Shown here in pieces: positions 1 to 7,588 of a stretch of 29,043 nt of DNA. The stretch is from PZPK01 sp963974595 (GTDB taxonomy: Bacteria; Pseudomonadota; Gammaproteobacteria; Pseudomonadales; Oleiphilaceae). Location of the stretch: contig CAXBDA010000036.1 in NCBI GenBank assembly GCA_963974595.1, forward strand, positions 1-29,043, given 5' to 3'. Each line of letters begins with the position of its first letter. Positions within the stretch are counted from its first letter, which is position 1. The translations under genes and the position numbers were made by a program. The notes under the pieces are model-generated. The model searched no databases and was not told the origin of the DNA. It worked only from the letters and a program-made list of their open reading frames with translations.

Positions 1-54
1 TATTTGTATTTGTATTTGTATTTGTATTTGTATTTGTATTTGTATTTGTATTTG
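1..54. repeat. Hexanucleotide tandem repeat (TATTTG)9 inside gspJ
   Basis: Nine uninterrupted copies of TATTTG fill bases 1 to 54 and continue off the left edge, so the true copy number is unknown. Read on the minus strand in the gspJ frame, each unit is ACA-AAT, so the tract encodes an alternating Thr-Asn run at the extreme C-terminus of the pseudopilin. Because the unit is 6 bp, slippage would change the length of the run but not the reading frame. Confidence 0.95.
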
Positions 55-745
55 TTTGAAAATCAATCCCATCAAGGTTAGACACTATTTCGTATAGCCT
101 TTTAATTTTACCGAACTGATCTAAGTCGAAATTTACTTCAATGCCTTTGGGTAGTTGGTTAACGCTCATCCTCGGGTCTATATTTTGGGCGTTTTGCGCG
201 CCAGAATTTGACTCAGAGGGGGGCCATTTATCGACCCAACCGCCTTTTTCTGTCATAAAACGTAAACTAATCGTATTAACACCGTCTAATAATTCACGCG
301 AAATAGACTCGGTATCCTGTGAGCGATCCAAAACATTCCAGTAATGTCGGATTAGTTTGTTGTCAGTCAATTCATAAGCCACACGTTGCACATTTGACCG
401 AGGATCATCCATCGGATTACGCCAACCTTTACGGCTAAATTCCAGCAAATAAAAGCTATTCTTAGTCGTCAGCGCTGGTTGATAATCACCATAACCATCA
501 CGAATAGACCGTGAAATAACCTGGCGTAAGTCTTTGGAAATGATCAGCATGGTTTTTTGTAAGGTGTTTAATTCTTTCAAACGGGCTTGGGTTGACTCAC
601 TGGCTCGAATGGCACTATTTAATATTTGCCAAGAACCCAAGCCAATCATGGCGGTAATACCAATGGCCAACAAGACCTCCAGCAAGGTAAAGCCTTTGGC
701 ACTATTTATCGGAGAGTTTCTATAATGCATGCCAGAGAAATACAT
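1..745 (-). CDS. gspJ: Type II secretion minor pseudopilin GspJ (partial, C-terminus off window)
   Basis: GspJ is a minor pseudopilin that, with GspI and GspK, forms the tip of the periplasmic pseudopilus of the type II secretion system. The translation has a class III prepilin leader ending in Gly followed by FTLLEVLLAIG, with Glu at position +5 of the mature protein, then a hydrophobic helix and a soluble domain. Two starts are possible. The ATG at 745 shares one base with the gspI stop (TGATG), which suggests translational coupling; another ATG lies at 730. About 230 residues precede the hexanucleotide repeat, roughly full length for GspJ, so the Thr-Asn run lies at or beyond the normal C-terminus. 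The stop codon is outside the window. It is the last visible gene of gspE-F-G-H-I-J; gspK, L and M would be expected further left. Confidence 0.9.
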   Translation of the reverse strand, partial: MYFSGMHYRNSPINSAKGFTLLEVLLAIGITAMIGLGSWQILNSAIRASESTQARLKELNTLQKTMLIISKDLRQVISRSIRDGYGDYQPALTTKNSFYLLEFSRKGWRNPMDDPRSNVQRVAYELTDNKLIRHYWNVLDRSQDTESISRELLDGVNTISLRFMTEKGGWVDKWPPSESNSGAQNAQNIDPRMSVNQLPKGIEVNFDLDQFGKIKRLYEIVSNLDGIDFQTNTNTNTNTNTNTNTNTN

Positions 746-1128
746 CAATAACGCCCAACGAAGCCTGTTAAGGTCAACTTTTTGCTCTTATCATTTGAAG
801 TGCCGTCGATATAATAGACCTCAACATCCACTTTATTAATATCCGGGTTTTCGGTCTTTTTAACCTTAGAGATTAGTTGCCACTCTTCATTAGCAAATTC
901 AAGCTCCTCTTTCTGTTCTTTTGCTTGAGGTAAAGCTTTACTTAGTTGAAACTCTGCCATTTTATTTTCTGCCAACCAGGAAGAAAACATTTTATGCCTG
1001 ACAGCTAAGTATTGATTAACGGTAGAGGCCGTTACCTGCTGCAAGACCATGCCGATAAGAGAAAAGAAAACCAAGGCAACCAGCACCTCTAAAAGTGTAA
1101 AGCCTTTTTTATGATTCAAATGCTTCAT
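745..1128 (-). CDS. gspI: Type II secretion minor pseudopilin GspI
   Basis: GspI is a minor pseudopilin of the pseudopilus tip complex, in which it pairs with GspJ and GspK. The leader of about nine residues is basic and ends in KKG, followed by FTLLEVLVALVFFSL: a peptidase (GspO/PilD-type) cleavage site, Glu at +5 and the N-terminal membrane helix. The product of 127 residues is normal for the family. I chose the ATG at 1128, which overlaps the TGA of gspH by one base; a GTG directly before it at 1131 is an alternative. The order H-I-J and the overlapping start and stop codons support a single transcript. Confidence 0.92.
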   Translation of the reverse strand: MKHLNHKKGFTLLEVLVALVFFSLIGMVLQQVTASTVNQYLAVRHKMFSSWLAENKMAEFQLSKALPQAKEQKEELEFANEEWQLISKVKKTENPDINKVDVEVYYIDGTSNDKSKKLTLTGFVGRY

Positions 1129-1784
1129 CACTTATCTTCCTCTGGGTTTAATGCGGGAATGACAATATCACCTTGGTCTGTACTTTTAATTTCGATACGG
1201 GAATCAGGGTCATCATTTAACTGAAAACCAATGGTAAACCCTGTTATTTCGCCACTGGATAACAGCATAAAATTTGGTTTTTTACTTTGAGAGGTATCAT
1301 CAAGTATACCGAGGTCACCGGCATACTCGGCGTCACCACCCGCAAACTTTTTACTATTCCCACCAAGTATTTTTCTTTCCTTCCCCTCTCTCTGGAAATC
1401 AATATTCAACCATTCTGGTAAGGCATGTTTTCTTAAGGAATAGTTTTGACTGTCTTCCCAACGACCTCCTTGTTCATTAAATGTCAGAAAAGCATAGTAG
1501 TCGGGTTCTATTAAGACGCCGATTTCTTCATTACTGAATACCGCTTCATCCGATGCCATTAACAAGATAGCTTGCAACCTTCTCGCTTCATTTTGCATTT
1601 CCCGTATTTGATTTCCGCCACCCACGGTACTCAGACCAATGGCAGAAATTAAACCGAGCAAAACAAGAACGACCAAAAGCTCTATTAGAGTAAAACCAAG
1701 TTGATTCTTCACAACACCAAAAAAGGAGCCATGAATTGATGCCCCCTTTTTAATAGATGTTTTTTTAAAGAATGATATATTCAC
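1128..1784 (-). CDS. gspH: Type II secretion minor pseudopilin GspH
   Basis: GspH is a minor pseudopilin thought to link the tip complex to the GspG shaft. The translation has the prepilin motif G-FTLIELLVVLVLLGL with Glu at +5, then a soluble domain that fits GspH in length and position between gspG and gspI. The start is uncertain. The GTG at 1784 gives an unusually long leader of 30 residues before the cleavage site. An in-frame GTG at about residue 25 would give a typical six-residue leader (MKNQLG), but no good ribosome binding site precedes it. The gene begins 34 bases after gspG and its stop overlaps the gspI start. Confidence 0.88.
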   Translation of the reverse strand: MNISFFKKTSIKKGASIHGSFFGVVKNQLGFTLIELLVVLVLLGLISAIGLSTVGGGNQIREMQNEARRLQAILLMASDEAVFSNEEIGVLIEPDYYAFLTFNEQGGRWEDSQNYSLRKHALPEWLNIDFQREGKERKILGGNSKKFAGGDAEYAGDLGILDDTSQSKKPNFMLLSSGEITGFTIGFQLNDDPDSRIEIKSTDQGDIVIPALNPEEDK

Positions 1785-1818
1785 ACTTTGTATAGACCTA
1801 GGCGCGATAAGACGTCGG

Positions 1819-2256
1819 TTAATTTAAATCGTGGTTAGAAATATCTTCGCCACCGTCAGAACCACCTTCACGCCCATCTGGACCAAAAGAATATAAGTCG
1901 TAAGGCCCTTGTGAACCGGGGCTGACATATTGATATTCGTTCTTCCAAGGATCAACTGGCACACTCGGCAAATAACCGTTTTTATTCCAGTTTTTAGCTT
2001 CAGGAGAACCCGATGGTTGAGTAACAAGCGCCTCTAATCCCTGCTCTGTACTTGGATAATTAAAGTTATCTAATTTATAGAGATCCAAGGCATTACTGAC
2101 ATTTCGAATTTGAGTTTTTGCAACACCGATTCTAGCTTCTTCACCTCGACCTAAAATATTAGGGGCTACCACAGCGACAAGAAGACCAAGTATGACCATG
2201 ACCACCATGATTTCGATTAAGGTAAAACCGGACTGGCGTTGAGAACTGTATTTCAT
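1819..2256 (-). CDS. gspG: Type II secretion major pseudopilin GspG
   Basis: GspG is the major pseudopilin that polymerises into the shaft pushing substrates through the secretin. The 145-residue protein shows a ten-residue leader, the cleavage site G-FTLIEIMVVMVILGLL with Glu at +5, and the family-typical C-terminal half with YPSTEQGLEALV, LPSVPVDPWKNEYQY and GPYDLYSFGPDG. The acidic end (GREGGSDGGEDISNHDLN) corresponds to the calcium-binding loop known in GspG proteins. The ATG is preceded by a clear AAGGA ribosome binding site, in keeping with high expression. A 66-base gap separates it from gspF, the widest gap within the operon. Confidence 0.96.
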   Translation of the reverse strand: MKYSSQRQSGFTLIEIMVVMVILGLLVAVVAPNILGRGEEARIGVAKTQIRNVSNALDLYKLDNFNYPSTEQGLEALVTQPSGSPEAKNWNKNGYLPSVPVDPWKNEYQYVSPGSQGPYDLYSFGPDGREGGSDGGEDISNHDLN

Positions 2257-2322
2257 TGTTATTCCTTTTTAATCAGTTTGTAATTATTAATTTAGAACCG
2301 GATGTTTTACGATCGCTGCACA

Positions 2323-3534
2323 CTAGCTAACTAAGTTACTCATATTCAGAATAGGCAACATAATAGCCAACACAATAACCAAAACCACAGCCCCCATAAA
2401 TAAGAGCATTAGGGGTTCGAATAAACCCACGACCGTTTCTATTAAACCTTGTAAATCACTTTCCTGGTGTCTGGCAGTGCGTTCTAGCATTTGATCCAGT
2501 TCACCACTTGATTCACCACTAGCAATCATATGAATCATCATCGGAGGAAAGTACCCGGTTTGCTCTAATGATTGATGCAGATTGCCACCCTCGCTGACTT
2601 TTACCGCTGCTTCAGTAAGCGATGCTTTAAGACAATCGTTAGACAGCACTTCTGATGATATACGCATAGCATCAACTAAAGGCACCCCACTAGCATTAAG
2701 AATGCTGAGCGTGCTGGCAAATTGTGATGTATTGGCGCCACGGGCAATTTTCTTAATAAAAGGCATATAGAGCAAACGCTTATGAAAAGCAAAACGGAAG
2801 CTATCACGCTTAAGAGACATTTTAAAGGCAACACCCCCAATGACAAGCAAGATAAAAATAAGCAAACCCCATTTGCCAAGAAAGTCACTGACAGCTAAAA
2901 GCCCTTGTGTGAGCGGCGGTAATTCCTGACCATTATTCACAAAGACTTCGATAATATCTGGCACAACATAAGTTAAGAGAAACACAACAATTGAAATAGC
3001 AACAAAAGCCAATATAACCGGATAAATCGCCGCTAACTGTATTTTCTGCCTCGCCTGTTGACGCGCTTCGGTATAATCGGCTAGCCGATTCAAGACTAAA
3101 TCCAAATGGCCCGCGTGTTCACCTGCGGCAACCGTTGAGCGATATAAGTTTGGAAAGGCTCCCGGGAACTCTCCCAAGCTGTCTGCCAGAGTATAGCCTT
3201 CCAACACTTTCGCCCTAACAGCTAATAACATACTTCTTACATTGGTTTTTTCACTTTGATTGGCCACTGCGCCCAAGGTTTCTTCAATCGGAATACCTGA
3301 CTGGATAAGCGTTGCAATCTGCCGCGTTAAAAGAGCCAGATCTTTAACACTTAACTTTCTGCGTGAACCAAATGGGCTCGAAGCGTTTTGTTTCTCTGAG
3401 CTCTGATCAACAGATAAAGGCGCCAGACCTTTTTCACGAAGTTGCTGTCGAACCTGCCTGGCACTATCAGCCTCTATGACGCCTTTCTTTTGCTTGCCCT
3501 TTTGGTCAAGCGCTTTATATTCAAATGCTGCCAT
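2323..3534 (-). CDS. gspF: Type II secretion inner membrane platform protein GspF
   Basis: GspF is the polytopic inner membrane protein of the assembly platform that connects the GspE ATPase to pseudopilus growth. The 403-residue translation has an N-terminal cytoplasmic region (FEYKALDQKGKQKKGVIEAD), two repeated T2SSF domains (about 65-190 and 265-395), and hydrophobic segments near 170-191, 222-240 and 376-396. Family motifs include LLTRQIATLIQSGIPIEE, SGVPLVDAM and the C-terminal FEPLMLLFMGAVVLVIVLA. Length and domain pattern are normal. It starts 14 bases after gspE and is almost certainly cotranscribed with it. Confidence 0.96.
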   Translation of the reverse strand: MAAFEYKALDQKGKQKKGVIEADSARQVRQQLREKGLAPLSVDQSSEKQNASSPFGSRRKLSVKDLALLTRQIATLIQSGIPIEETLGAVANQSEKTNVRSMLLAVRAKVLEGYTLADSLGEFPGAFPNLYRSTVAAGEHAGHLDLVLNRLADYTEARQQARQKIQLAAIYPVILAFVAISIVVFLLTYVVPDIIEVFVNNGQELPPLTQGLLAVSDFLGKWGLLIFILLVIGGVAFKMSLKRDSFRFAFHKRLLYMPFIKKIARGANTSQFASTLSILNASGVPLVDAMRISSEVLSNDCLKASLTEAAVKVSEGGNLHQSLEQTGYFPPMMIHMIASGESSGELDQMLERTARHQESDLQGLIETVVGLFEPLMLLFMGAVVLVIVLAIMLPILNMSNLVS

Positions 3535-3548
3535 GATTATTTCCGCAA

Positions 3549-5138
3549 TTAGCCCTTATGTGTCACTCGGATAACTTCTTCTATGGTGGTGACACCCGCT
3601 AATACCTTTTGTATGCCGTCATCATGGATGCTGGGGCCGAATTTTCTTGCCTGCTGTTCAAGCTCTAACTCGCCCGCACGCTGATGAATCAATTCATGCA
3701 GTTGCTCGTTGACCTGCACGACCTCATAAATACCTAATCGACCTTTATAACCTTGATGGTTACATTCACTACAGCCCTTTGCACGATATATTGTTGGTTT
3801 TTCACTTTCTGGCAGTGATGCTGGCAACTGTAAATAGTCACAAGTTGAAGCATCAGGCAAATAAGGCTCACGACACTCACTGCATAAAACTCGCACCAGC
3901 CTTTGCGCAATAATCCCCACTAGGCTTGAACTGATAAGAAAAGGTTCGACCCCCATATCCATTAAGCGTGTTATCGAGCCAACGGCACTGTTTGTATGCA
4001 ATGTTGATAACACTAAATGGCCCGTCAAACTTGCTTGCACGGCTATTTCTGCTGTTTCGACATCACGAATCTCACCAATCATAACAACGTCAGGATCTTG
4101 TCGTAATATTGCCCGAAGTCCACGAGCAAAGGTCATATCTACCTTGGTATTAACCTGTGTCTGGCCAATGCCGGGTAAGTTATATTCAATCGGGTCTTCT
4201 ACTGTAAGAATATTTCTACTGCGATCATTTATATGCGATAAACCAGCATATAGCGTTGTTGTTTTACCTGAGCCGGTAGGCCCCGTCACTAACATAATGC
4301 CGTGCGGTCTGGACAAAATGCTCTTTATTGATTCGAGGTCACGTTCTGACGTGCCTAGGTATTTCAGTGTTAAACGGCCTGCATTTTTATCCAGAAGGCG
4401 CAAAACAATACGTTCACCATTTGCAGAAGGCATGGTTGATACACGAATATCAACTTCTCGACCACCAACACGAAGCGATATGCGGCCATCCTGAGGGACA
4501 CGTTTTTCGGCAATATCGAGTTTTGCCATAACCTTGATACGCGAAACTAAAAGTGGCGCAAGTGCACGTTTTGGTTTAACCACCTCTCTTAAAACACCAT
4601 CAACCCGGAAACGCACAACCAATTGTTTTTCAAAGGTTTCAATATGCACATCTGAGGCTTCAGATTTAACAGCCTCTGTCAAAATGGCATTGATAAGGCG
4701 AATGATGGGCGCATCGTCTTCTTGTTCTAACAAGTCTTCAGTTTCAGGCACAGAATTAGCTAAACTCGCCAAATCCATATCATCACCCAAACCTTCTACC
4801 ATCTGCATCGCTTCTGCAGAATCATTCTGATACGCCAAGTTTAGAGCTGATTCGAATTCTGCTTCATCGACCCCCACAAAAGGCAGTTGACCAAAGGTTA
4901 AGCGATTCACTTCTGCAAAGGCTTGAGGCGTTAAACCAGGGCGAAAAAGGATTTGAAATTGCGAGTCACCTTTAACAATGACAAGGCCTTGTTTCTTGGC
5001 AAAACTAAAAGGCAGTCTTTCAAAGATAAAGTCACTGGCTATTTCGTTCTGTATGACCGGTATACCACTATCAGAAATATTATTTTCCGGCATGGCTGAC
5101 TGACTCGCGTCTTCTGGCACTTGAACAATTTCGGTCAC
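3549..5138 (-). CDS. gspE: Type II secretion ATPase GspE
   Basis: GspE is the cytoplasmic hexameric ATPase that powers pseudopilus assembly. The 529-residue translation has an N-terminal T2SSE_N-type domain that would bind GspL, an acidic linker near 105-142, and the ATPase core with Walker A GPTGSGKT at 286-293, an Asp box around 311-318, Walker B DPDVVMIGEIRD at about 348-359 and a His box LTGHLVLSTLHTN. A four-cysteine zinc element is present (Cys 419, 422, 456 and 459 in two CxxC pairs). The start is GTG at 5138, preceded by AAGGA about seven bases upstream. It is the first gene of the leftward gsp operon and is divergent from gspC, as xcpR is from xcpP in Pseudomonas. Confidence 0.96.
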   Translation of the reverse strand: MTEIVQVPEDASQSAMPENNISDSGIPVIQNEIASDFIFERLPFSFAKKQGLVIVKGDSQFQILFRPGLTPQAFAEVNRLTFGQLPFVGVDEAEFESALNLAYQNDSAEAMQMVEGLGDDMDLASLANSVPETEDLLEQEDDAPIIRLINAILTEAVKSEASDVHIETFEKQLVVRFRVDGVLREVVKPKRALAPLLVSRIKVMAKLDIAEKRVPQDGRISLRVGGREVDIRVSTMPSANGERIVLRLLDKNAGRLTLKYLGTSERDLESIKSILSRPHGIMLVTGPTGSGKTTTLYAGLSHINDRSRNILTVEDPIEYNLPGIGQTQVNTKVDMTFARGLRAILRQDPDVVMIGEIRDVETAEIAVQASLTGHLVLSTLHTNSAVGSITRLMDMGVEPFLISSSLVGIIAQRLVRVLCSECREPYLPDASTCDYLQLPASLPESEKPTIYRAKGCSECNHQGYKGRLGIYEVVQVNEQLHELIHQRAGELELEQQARKFGPSIHDDGIQKVLAGVTTIEEVIRVTHKG

Positions 5139-5409
5139 AGTTCATCCTTAGATAACAATCTTAAACGATCAAAATGGAAACAAAAAACAATAAAATATGA
5201 ATTTACAACACCAATATCAGATTTACGCTCCCCTAGATTAAAGCATGTTAGGCTTATTTTGAATACACGCATTTAAGCTTTTGTAAGCTTTACTCAAGCG
5301 ATTCAAATAATTATGACTTATCGCACATAGCATGGAGCTTCCCTGCTAACATTCCCTATAGCATTAGAATATTAAACTTTTTTATGCCGTAGTAATGAGT
5401 TTCATCTCT

Positions 5410-5499
5410 ATTTTTAATATCTATTAATCTGCACGTGAATTAAAGCCCTCGATTTTAGTCACAAGCGCGCCATCAAAACTGTTGATAGATATTAAAAAT
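5410..5499. repeat. 15-bp perfect inverted repeat between gspE and gspC
   Basis: ATTTTTAATATCTAT at 5410-5424 recurs as its exact reverse complement at 5485-5499, with 60 bases between the arms. The arms are AT-rich and the loop is too long for an intrinsic terminator. The position in the middle of a divergent promoter region fits paired binding sites for a regulator. That role is inference, and chance is possible in AT-rich DNA. Confidence 0.7.
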
Positions 5500-5562
5500 T
5501 AAATCTACAGCAATGTTTTTAACGGAAAATTAAAATATGATCAAACAGTCAAAATAACACAG

Positions 5563-5592
5563 TTGATTATGGTAGACTTCCTAAAGCATAAA
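5563..5592 (+). promoter_or_regulatory. Candidate sigma-70 promoter of gspC
   Basis: TTGATT (5563-5568) and CATAAA (5587-5592) lie 18 bases apart, each matching the -35 and -10 consensus at four of six positions. They sit about 85 bases upstream of the gspC start. The match is weak and this is only a candidate. Confidence 0.25.
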
Positions 5593-5675
5593 TTTGGGTA
5601 ATCTTCAAAATAAGTGACTATTCTGAATAAGCGCTTCCAAAAAATTTATTACTGATAACGACTCGAGTCTAAAGC

Positions 5676-6332
5676 ATGCTTTTAAATCGTTTACCTTTGT
5701 TCGTTGCGATTTGCTTATGTTTATTGATAAGCGGTGCTTTATATTGGCAGCTAGAACCTTTTGTCAGATATCATTTTTGGCCAGACAGCCAAAACCAATC
5801 ATCCTTGCTGAATCATAACAGCATGCAAAATGCTGGTTCTAATCATTTACATAACGAAATAAAGCAAGACTACGATATCGCTAGTTTTAAATTATTTGGT
5901 GACGTATCAGCGCCTGCCAAACATGCCCCTATTGAAACAGAAAAGCTGCCAGAAACAAGCTTAAGGCTAAGGCTCACGGGCGTCTTGGCGGGGAAAAACA
6001 ATATCCTTGCTAGCGCTTTAATAGAGGGCCCTGACAGAAAGACTCGCAATTACCGTATCGATGAAGAGGTTCCGGGCGGCGCAACACTCAAACGCGTGTA
6101 TCATGATCGTGTTGTACTTGAGCGCTCCGGCCGCTTAGAAAATTTAATCTTTGAAGAAACAAGACCCATCGGAATAGAGACTCAGGCACGCAATACCCCT
6201 CCGGAACCCATTGCCAGACCAGCACCGGGTTATTCGACAAACAACATGCAAAATTTTAATCAACAACAAACCCAGCAAATAAAAGACCGACTAAGTAGAC
6301 TACGTAGCCGTCTTCAGAATAACGGGCCGTAA
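5676..6332 (+). CDS. gspC: Type II secretion protein GspC, short XcpP-like form
   Basis: GspC is the bitopic inner membrane protein that couples the assembly platform to the secretin GspD. The 218-residue translation has a short cytoplasmic N-terminus, one membrane helix (about 8-24), a periplasmic linker, and an HR domain at about 70-160 recognisable by FKLFG, LRLRLTGVLAG, ALIEGPDRKTRNYR, the GG-LKRVYHDRVVLER stretch and LENL. There is no PDZ domain. The C-terminus is Pro-rich and then a Gln/Arg-rich probable helix (about 195-215). This resembles Pseudomonas XcpP, in which a coiled coil replaces PDZ. It diverges from gspE, as xcpP does from xcpR, but the expected gspD/xcpQ is not the next gene. 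Confidence 0.85.
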   Translation: MLLNRLPLFVAICLCLLISGALYWQLEPFVRYHFWPDSQNQSSLLNHNSMQNAGSNHLHNEIKQDYDIASFKLFGDVSAPAKHAPIETEKLPETSLRLRLTGVLAGKNNILASALIEGPDRKTRNYRIDEEVPGGATLKRVYHDRVVLERSGRLENLIFEETRPIGIETQARNTPPEPIARPAPGYSTNNMQNFNQQQTQQIKDRLSRLRSRLQNNGP

Positions 6333-6341
6333 TATTGTCGG

Positions 6342-7034
6342 GTGCGCATTTTGTTTTTTAAACTCCTTAAAGTAGCTCATTATCCAATTCAGCTTAAGAA
6401 ACTCGCTTTTCTTCTTTTTCTTGTTTTTGCCTTTTCCCACCAGGTCAATGCCTTAGATTTGGATAAAAACATACTTAAGCAAGTCACTCAAAAATTCGGT
6501 AAAAAAGCGACCGCAAGACTGCTGTATTGGCAGAAAATCATAGTAGACGCAAAAGGTAAAATAGCCACAGAGCAGCTTGAGATAACTAACAGCTTTTTCA
6601 ATCAGGTACGTTTTCTTTCAGATCAAGAGCATTGGAAAAAAGAAGACTATTGGGCAACCCCACTAGAGATGTTAGCGACGAATGGTGGCGATTGTGAAGA
6701 CTATTCAATTGCAAAATATTTCACCTTAAGAGAACTGGGCATTCCCGACGAACAGCTTAAAATCACCTACGTAAAAGCGATCCAATTAAACCAGGCGCAC
6801 ATGGTGCTCGCTTATTACCCCACACCTGGCGCAGAGCCTCTCATTCTTGATAATCTGATTAACGAGATTTTACCCGCCTCACAAAGGAAGGACCTTGTCC
6901 CGGTTTATAGTTTCAATGGTGAAGGCCTTTGGTTAAGTAAGTTAAGCAGCCAAGAAGGTAAACGCATTGGCAATGCAGATAAGCTTAAGAGCTGGCAAGA
7001 AAGCATGACCCGCCACTACCGCCTATTCAAATAA
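6342..7034 (+). CDS. LapG-like periplasmic transglutaminase-type cysteine protease
   Basis: This belongs to the bacterial transglutaminase-like cysteine protease family (BTLCP) that includes LapG, the calcium-dependent periplasmic protease that cuts the surface adhesin LapA when cyclic-di-GMP is low. The 230-residue protein has a probable signal peptide ending near VNA-LD (residue 38), the catalytic Cys118 in NGGDCEDYS with flanking acidic residues that bind calcium in LapG, His153 in QAHMVLAY and Asp170 in ILDN. The spacings of 35 and 17 residues match the LapG triad as I remember it from Legionella. The start is GTG at 6342, nine bases after the gspC stop, so the two are probably cotranscribed. 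No lapD-like GGDEF/EAL gene is adjacent. The true substrate cannot be told from the sequence. Confidence 0.87.
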   Translation: MRILFFKLLKVAHYPIQLKKLAFLLFLVFAFSHQVNALDLDKNILKQVTQKFGKKATARLLYWQKIIVDAKGKIATEQLEITNSFFNQVRFLSDQEHWKKEDYWATPLEMLATNGGDCEDYSIAKYFTLRELGIPDEQLKITYVKAIQLNQAHMVLAYYPTPGAEPLILDNLINEILPASQRKDLVPVYSFNGEGLWLSKLSSQEGKRIGNADKLKSWQESMTRHYRLFK

Positions 7035-7082
7035 ACATCATCAATTCATCCTTGCCAAATCAATCGCTACTCACAAGCAAGC

Positions 7083-7116
7083 TTACGTTTACGTTAACTG
7101 AAAAATAAACTATCAT
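7083..7116 (+). promoter_or_regulatory. Candidate liuR promoter with LiuR-type operator
   Basis: TTACGTTTACGTTAAC (7083-7098) has two ACGT cores separated by two bases, similar to the ACGT-rich palindromes I recall for LiuR sites in gammaproteobacteria. TTTACG (7088-7093) and TATCAT (7111-7116) form a -35/-10 pair with 17-base spacing, so the operator overlaps the -35, as MerR-family sites usually overlap the promoter. It lies about 50 bases upstream of liuR, which fits autoregulation of the whole liu operon. The site call is by similarity from memory. Confidence 0.5.
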
Positions 7117-7138
7117 TTACAAAGCTATCATTTACAAA
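7110..7138 (+). repeat. 15-bp tandem duplication in the liuR leader
   Basis: CTATCATTTACAAA occurs at 7110-7123 and again at 7125-7138, a perfect duplication with a 15-base period. It duplicates the candidate -10 hexamer TATCAT, placing a second copy at 7126-7131. It probably arose by slippage and could shift or duplicate the transcription start. Confidence 0.85.
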
Positions 7139-7164
7139 ACAACCGCGTTTGGACATAAACCAAA

Positions 7165-7539
7165 ATGAGCAAAGAATATTCGATTAGTGAGCTTGCACAG
7201 GAGTTCGATATCACCACACGTACGATTCGTTTTTATGAATCCGAAACACTTCTACACCCTAAAAGGCGTGGCCAGGTTCGAATATATTCAGAACAGGATC
7301 GCGTCCATTTAAAATTGATTCTACGCGGTAAGCGCCTTGGTTTTTCACTCGCCGAATCCAAAGAGCTCATCACGCTTTACGACCCTAGTTCTCAAAACAC
7401 AAAACAATTAAAGCGCTTCTTAGAAAAAATATCAGAGCGTCGCCATTCTCTTGAGCAGCAACTTGAAGATATTCAAATCATGCAGCATGAGCTGGATGCA
7501 GCAGAGCAACGTTGCAACATAGCACTGAAAAGCCTGTAA
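7165..7539 (+). CDS. liuR: MerR-family regulator of leucine catabolism, LiuR
   Basis: LiuR is a MerR-type regulator controlling branched-chain amino acid (leucine/isovalerate) degradation genes in many proteobacteria. The 124-residue protein has the N-terminal winged helix-turn-helix (YSISELAQEFDITTRTIRFYE, about 5-25), the wing (RRGQVRIYSEQD) and a C-terminal dimerisation helix rich in Glu, Gln and Leu (about 80-118). There is no cysteine-rich metal loop, so it is not a metal-type MerR. The assignment rests on the family fold plus its position as first gene before liuA-B-C-E. An ACGT-rich operator candidate lies just upstream. The ribosome binding site is weak. Confidence 0.88.
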   Translation: MSKEYSISELAQEFDITTRTIRFYESETLLHPKRRGQVRIYSEQDRVHLKLILRGKRLGFSLAESKELITLYDPSSQNTKQLKRFLEKISERRHSLEQQLEDIQIMQHELDAAEQRCNIALKSL

Positions 7540-7588
7540 TTTAAAAACGCCTACACGATAAATACAAAAAATATTCGAGGAATCCTAT

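Larger units (their letters stand above)
5139..5675. other. Divergent intergenic region between gspE and gspC
   Basis: This 537-base, AT-rich spacer must hold the promoters of the leftward gspE-J operon and of rightward gspC. I see no convincing ORF, RNA gene or mobile element in it. It contains a 15-bp inverted repeat (5410-5424 and 5485-5499), two nearby AAGCTT palindromes (around 5275-5295), and a weak promoter-like pair before gspC. It is long for a simple divergent promoter, so regulatory sites are likely, but none matches an operator I can name. Confidence 0.6.

Noticed and set aside
1..54. Phase-variable on/off switch by the hexanucleotide tract
   Set aside because: The unit is six bases, so copy number changes keep the reading frame and cannot switch gspJ off.
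4144..4830. Plus-strand open frames of about 100 residues opposite gspE
   Set aside because: They lie entirely antisense to the well-conserved gspE, have no recognisable protein features, and are shadows of its codon pattern.
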